Assembly: GCF_020921035.1 (NCBI RefSeq)
Contig: NC_063155.1
Location: 7,301,001 to 7,365,000 of the forward strand
Source of the DNA: Rhodamnia argentea
Taxonomy: Eukaryota; Streptophyta; Magnoliopsida; Myrtales; Myrtaceae
Direction: 5' to 3'
DNA: 64,000 nucleotides
Positions 60,749 through 64,000 of this stretch are shown here, piece after piece. The translations under genes and the position numbers were made by a program. The notes beneath the pieces are model-generated. The model did not search any database. It had not been told where the DNA came from and was given only the letters and a program-made list of their open reading frames with translations. Numbering within the stretch: position 1 is the first letter of the stretch; every line of letters starts with the position of its first letter.

Positions 60749-61844
60749 CTGGGGTATTACAATGTCGATCTCAGTACAAAATTGGACTGAGAGAACTATT
60801 ACGCAGGTACGAACCTTCTTGTTGTCATTATAAATATCGTAGAAGGACACGAACAATATAGACAGAGTTTATCTTTATCGCCATCGTGATGATCTGCATT
60901 TTACTCGCCTTCCTCAGTAGAAGAACTTCTTGATCTGCCTCTCTGCATGGGCTCGGAAGTCGGAACATCGATCCTAATGCGAAACTGGAGCCTCTTCTAG
61001 TCGACTCTACATAGAACAGATCGAGTTCACTTGATGACACCAAAGTGAGATTTCAAGCAAGTCCCCCCCCTCTTTGATTTTAAATCTCTCCAACAACCTT
61101 CCAGAATGATCAAAAGTTTGGTTAAAGAGGAAGACATGAATGTTTACAAAGGCGATCGACACTGATGATGACAGAAAAGTTTTAGTTTTCGGTCGAGCAG
61201 TTTCAGGAGAGACCGGTACAGGCTCAAAGTCAGGGATGATATCGAAATTCCAAGGGAGTTTCATGAGCAGATTAAAACCCGAGGTCACAGGATGTGAGTG
61301 TCGTGCTCTTCCCGCAAGGCGATCTTGAGGCCTCCGTCATTCTCTCCGGTCGCTTCCCCGCATCAGCATTCCCTCTTTCATGTATCCAACCATGTTCAAG
61401 TATCCCCCCAAAGCCGACCATTTTGAAATGCGTGATCAAATGTTTTACGACTTTTTTAATACTTTTCCCTAACGAATTGCATCATAACTCTATTTCCTAA
61501 ATTCTTTTCTGGATTCTAAAACGGTACGAGAGTCATGAAATTCCGCCTAGGATATCAACTGTGGAGCATGGGACCGACGCGCACCACGGCAACCCGATGT
61601 TGTATGCAATCATTTTTGTTATCTTATTCCCTTTTAGCTTTTGGATCATAAACATAAGCCGGGACATCGGCCCATCATGACAAATTGTAGGGACGCAACT
61701 TCTTATCATACCCATGTTTCCAAAGCGCTAGCTGGAATGAATATATCAATCTACATGAACACCCTTCAATGATATCAACATACCCTAAAGCCATCAATAA
61801 TCTGATCAGTCCATGAGAACTTGAACTTTCAAAAGGCAAAATTG
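60749..61844. other. Intergenic, no gene recognised
   Basis: Mixed composition, with several 60-90 codon frames on both strands that lack family motifs and splice partners. Confidence 0.35.
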
Positions 61845-62212
61845 TCAATAAAAATTCGTAAACCTATTATGATTGTGTCAATTCGATCCTAAACATTTTG
61901 CATTTGTGCCAATTCAGACCATTACACAAATTTTGACTGGAAATCGCTTGATGTGGCTTGGCAAGTGCTGATATGGATTGGTGATCGGCTGGAGGAAGGA
62001 GGAAGAATAACAAAAGAAAGAGAAAGAAAAAAATGAAAAAATAATTAAATAGATAATTTTTAAAATATTAAAGTATTACTAAAAATTATCCATGTTAACG
62101 CCGGCAACACCATGTAACACCGCATCTGCTATTTTTGGCCAAAAATTAGCCGGATGGACTGAATTGACACAAATGCAAAATGTTTAGGACTCAATAGGCA
62201 TGCGGCCCTGCT
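61845..62212. repeat. Inverted-repeat element, family C, copy 5
   Basis: The left arm has 'gtgtcaattcgatcctaaac' and 'catttgtgccaattc'; the right arm has 'ggactgaattgacacaaatg' and 'tgtttaggactc', inverted. Confidence 0.7.
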
Positions 62213-62876
62213 AATAAAGAGATTGATGGGATGAAAATTGTAGAATCATAGGTAGAGGGTTCGACTCCCGCTCTCTGTAAAGAGGCAGAGCAATAGTCAA
62301 GAAAAAAAGAGTTAGAGACATGGAAGACAAAAAAAAAATTAGAACCGAGTTGACAATTACAGTGGATTTAGAACTTTGTTTTTTAAGTAATTCTCCCCTT
62401 CCAAGAAGCAGAGATTCATGTCCCTGTACAAGGAAAAGAAAACCACATCACTCATTTTTCAAATGCCGAGCATGAACTCTAGTCATCAAGTCCGTATCAT
62501 CAGCCCTAGGGAGCTCCTATCTCAGACAAGAACAAAAGGAAAAGTGCCCCCATTCAGTTCAGATCAAATCAAATGCAAGGTGCATTGACGCGATCAGCAA
62601 GATTCTTAGCCAGGGAAGCCACTATTTAAAGCACCCAAAATAAAAAACAACAAGAACAAGAACAAGAACAAGAGATAAAGTGAACAGTCAATGTATAGCA
62701 TCAATCTTTTCAATTCAAACATTGAGATTCTCATAAGGAATGGGAGGTATCGACCATTCTACCTATTGACCATTCTACCTACTATTTCTTCATCGAGAGA
62801 CCGACTTTTGTTAACTAGGAATGGCGTTCGTTGTACAGTGGACATGACTAGACCTATCAGATCGTCAAAGCAATTT

Positions 62877-63068
62877 AGGCTCCGTTCATTTCGCGAAAAA
62901 TAGTTGATTTTAAAAATATTTTTTAAAAAATATCGCTTATATCGCTAACAAAAATAAACTATGAAAAATATTTTTGTCTCATTCATTAATTATTTCAAAC
63001 AATACATGTGATCATTTTTAGGAAAATGTCTTCCTAATTGCTCATTTTCGTTAAATAAACGGAGCGTT
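62877..63068. mobile_element. Small inverted-repeat miniature element (about 190 bp)
   Basis: The left end reads GCTCCGTTCATTTCGCGAAA and the right end, read inverted, GCTCCGTTTATTTAACGAAA. The interior is AT-rich with 'aaaatatttttt' stretches. This compact form has the same ends as the minisatellite-bearing element at 36.27-38.14 kb. No clear target duplication was found. Confidence 0.65.
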
Positions 63069-63854
63069 ATAAGTGTTTTTGGACCTAAATTGTGTGCCAT
63101 CTATGAACTTTGTTTGATTCTTGATAATTCATTGTGTATCTCTTCAACTCCCTCCTTTTTTGCTTGGATCGGTAGTATGCATCGGAATGTGGCGAATTGT
63201 TGTTTTGATAAAAGTTTCAGGGTGTCCACTTTAACATGGAGCTCTCCGCACATCCTGCTTCGATCCAGCGATCGATCGATCAATCGATCGGATTCACCTT
63301 GTTTCCCGAAACTGTAGGCTGTAAGAAGTTTCATTTTGTCACCCGCCACCCTAGAACAGTCGCCAATACAGTCGTTCCACAATCATTCCATACAACTTAC
63401 ACAGCGGTTGACTACAATGTCGGCCCTGAATCCACATCAATCTAGTATTTGCAAAGGAATCAGATCATTCATATCCTCGTGTTTTAATGTCCGTCTCTGA
63501 AAGTTATTGAGCATACCAGGTATCTCAATGTTACCCCATCAAGCATGATTAATTAGCTCATGATTCCCAACAATTTACTCTCTTTTTCCTTTTCAAAGTT
63601 TGATGGGTCGTGATCCTTCTTGCATGGAATTTCCATCAACTCTGGGAAGAACATAAGTGAATTCACAAAGCAACACAAACAAGCCTTTGGTAATGTTAAA
63701 TGAAGAGACTTATCCCTTGTTACATTTCTGCACAGGAGCTGCTAGAATAATCACAGATTTGGCTAAACTGGGGAGAAAACAGAGTACTCACCAAGGGTCA
63801 GACTGAAGACAACAAAAATTTTAGCCCCAGGAGATAAGAAGAGCAACTCTCGGG

Positions 63855-64000
63855 TCACACAGTTTCAGGTGATACGAGGCTAGGCTCATAACCGCGAACC
63901 GTCCTGAACATCGGAGGGAGGCCAGGGATGTCCAGCGGCTGGTAACTCACCCTTTTCGGGAAGAAATAAGTGAAGTGCATTTTTCTGTTGAAAGGGTTAC
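63855..64000 (-). CDS. Possible 3' end of a gene cut by the window edge
   Basis: A frame open from the right edge encodes 48 residues including KMHFTYFFPKRVSYQPLDIP and GLPPMFRTVRGYEPSLVSPE before a stop. The composition is protein-like but I recognise no family. Splice-like sites complicate it: an acceptor-like CAACAG at 63990-63985, a donor-like AGG|GTGAGT near 63950, a pyrimidine-rich acceptor TTGTTGTCTTCAG near 63807, and a donor GTGAGT near 63795. So part of the frame may be intron. A further acceptor near 63652 (TTCCCAG) opens a short lysine-rich frame. Confidence 0.3.
   Translation of the reverse strand, partial: NPFNRKMHFTYFFPKRVSYQPLDIPGLPPMFRTVRGYEPSLVSPETV

Noticed and set aside
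59722-61330. Chain of minus-strand ORFs with similar TMAI segments
   Set aside because: Similarity between them is short and no protein family is recognised; not enough to call a gene.
62225-62290. GGTTCGACTCCC, like the T-loop of a tRNA or an organelle insertion
   Set aside because: The 5' half of a tRNA does not fold upstream, and I could not match it to a known plastid tRNA.
1-64000. CRISPR arrays, operons, prophage or bacterial insertion sequences
   Set aside because: No regularly spaced direct repeats with unique spacers and no bacterial gene structure; the window is plant nuclear DNA.

Overview
This window is nuclear DNA from a flowering plant. Every gene I could rebuild has plant-type GT-AG introns and belongs to a plant family, and the space between genes is AT-rich and full of short inverted-repeat elements and microsatellites. 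A woody rosid, possibly of the myrtle family (Eucalyptus and relatives), fits the MADS-box pair, but I infer this from gene families and cannot prove the species. There are no operons, CRISPR arrays or bacterial features.

Layout. About 2.2-5 kb (minus strand): a spliced gene of the plant gar2-related family, with its 3' half resolved and its 5' half uncertain. 8.37-8.84 kb (minus): a small unknown gene with a lysine run encoded by a microsatellite. 9-16.5 kb: repeats. 16.58-19.07 kb (plus): a complete four-exon isoaspartyl peptidase/L-asparaginase. 20.42-22.78 kb (minus): a complete two-exon GAUT11-like galacturonosyltransferase, convergent with the asparaginase. 23-28.8 kb: nested repeats. 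28.87-30.16 kb (minus): a complete three-exon universal-stress-protein-like gene. 31.84 kb (plus): a short ORF that looks like a secreted-protein N-terminus. 35-38 kb: a Mutator-like miniature element and a 1.5-kb degenerate minisatellite inside inverted-repeat arms. 38.41-44.16 kb and 49.71-54.70 kb (both minus): two complete eight-exon MIKC MADS-box genes, a FRUITFULL/APETALA1-type gene and a SEPALLATA-type gene. 55-63.8 kb: repeats. 63.86-64.0 kb (minus): the possible 3' end of a gene that runs off the window.

The two MADS genes are the centre of interest. All 16 exons could be placed with matching phases, giving predicted proteins of 249 and 243 residues. They lie head to tail with the SEP gene upstream, the arrangement known for tomato RIN and MC. 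Such proteins act together in floral quartets and in fruit development. The last intron of the FRUITFULL-like gene begins directly in a CT microsatellite, which gives a weak 5' splice site; retention would replace the conserved C-terminal motif. A plastid ycf2 fragment sits between the two genes.

The remaining DNA shows at least five families of inverted-repeat miniature elements, some nested. Several unrelated families carry a GC-rich core of similar vocabulary. I found no clearly new biological system. The best leads are the splice-site microsatellite, the GC-core elements, and the GA/CT tracts in four 5' leaders.
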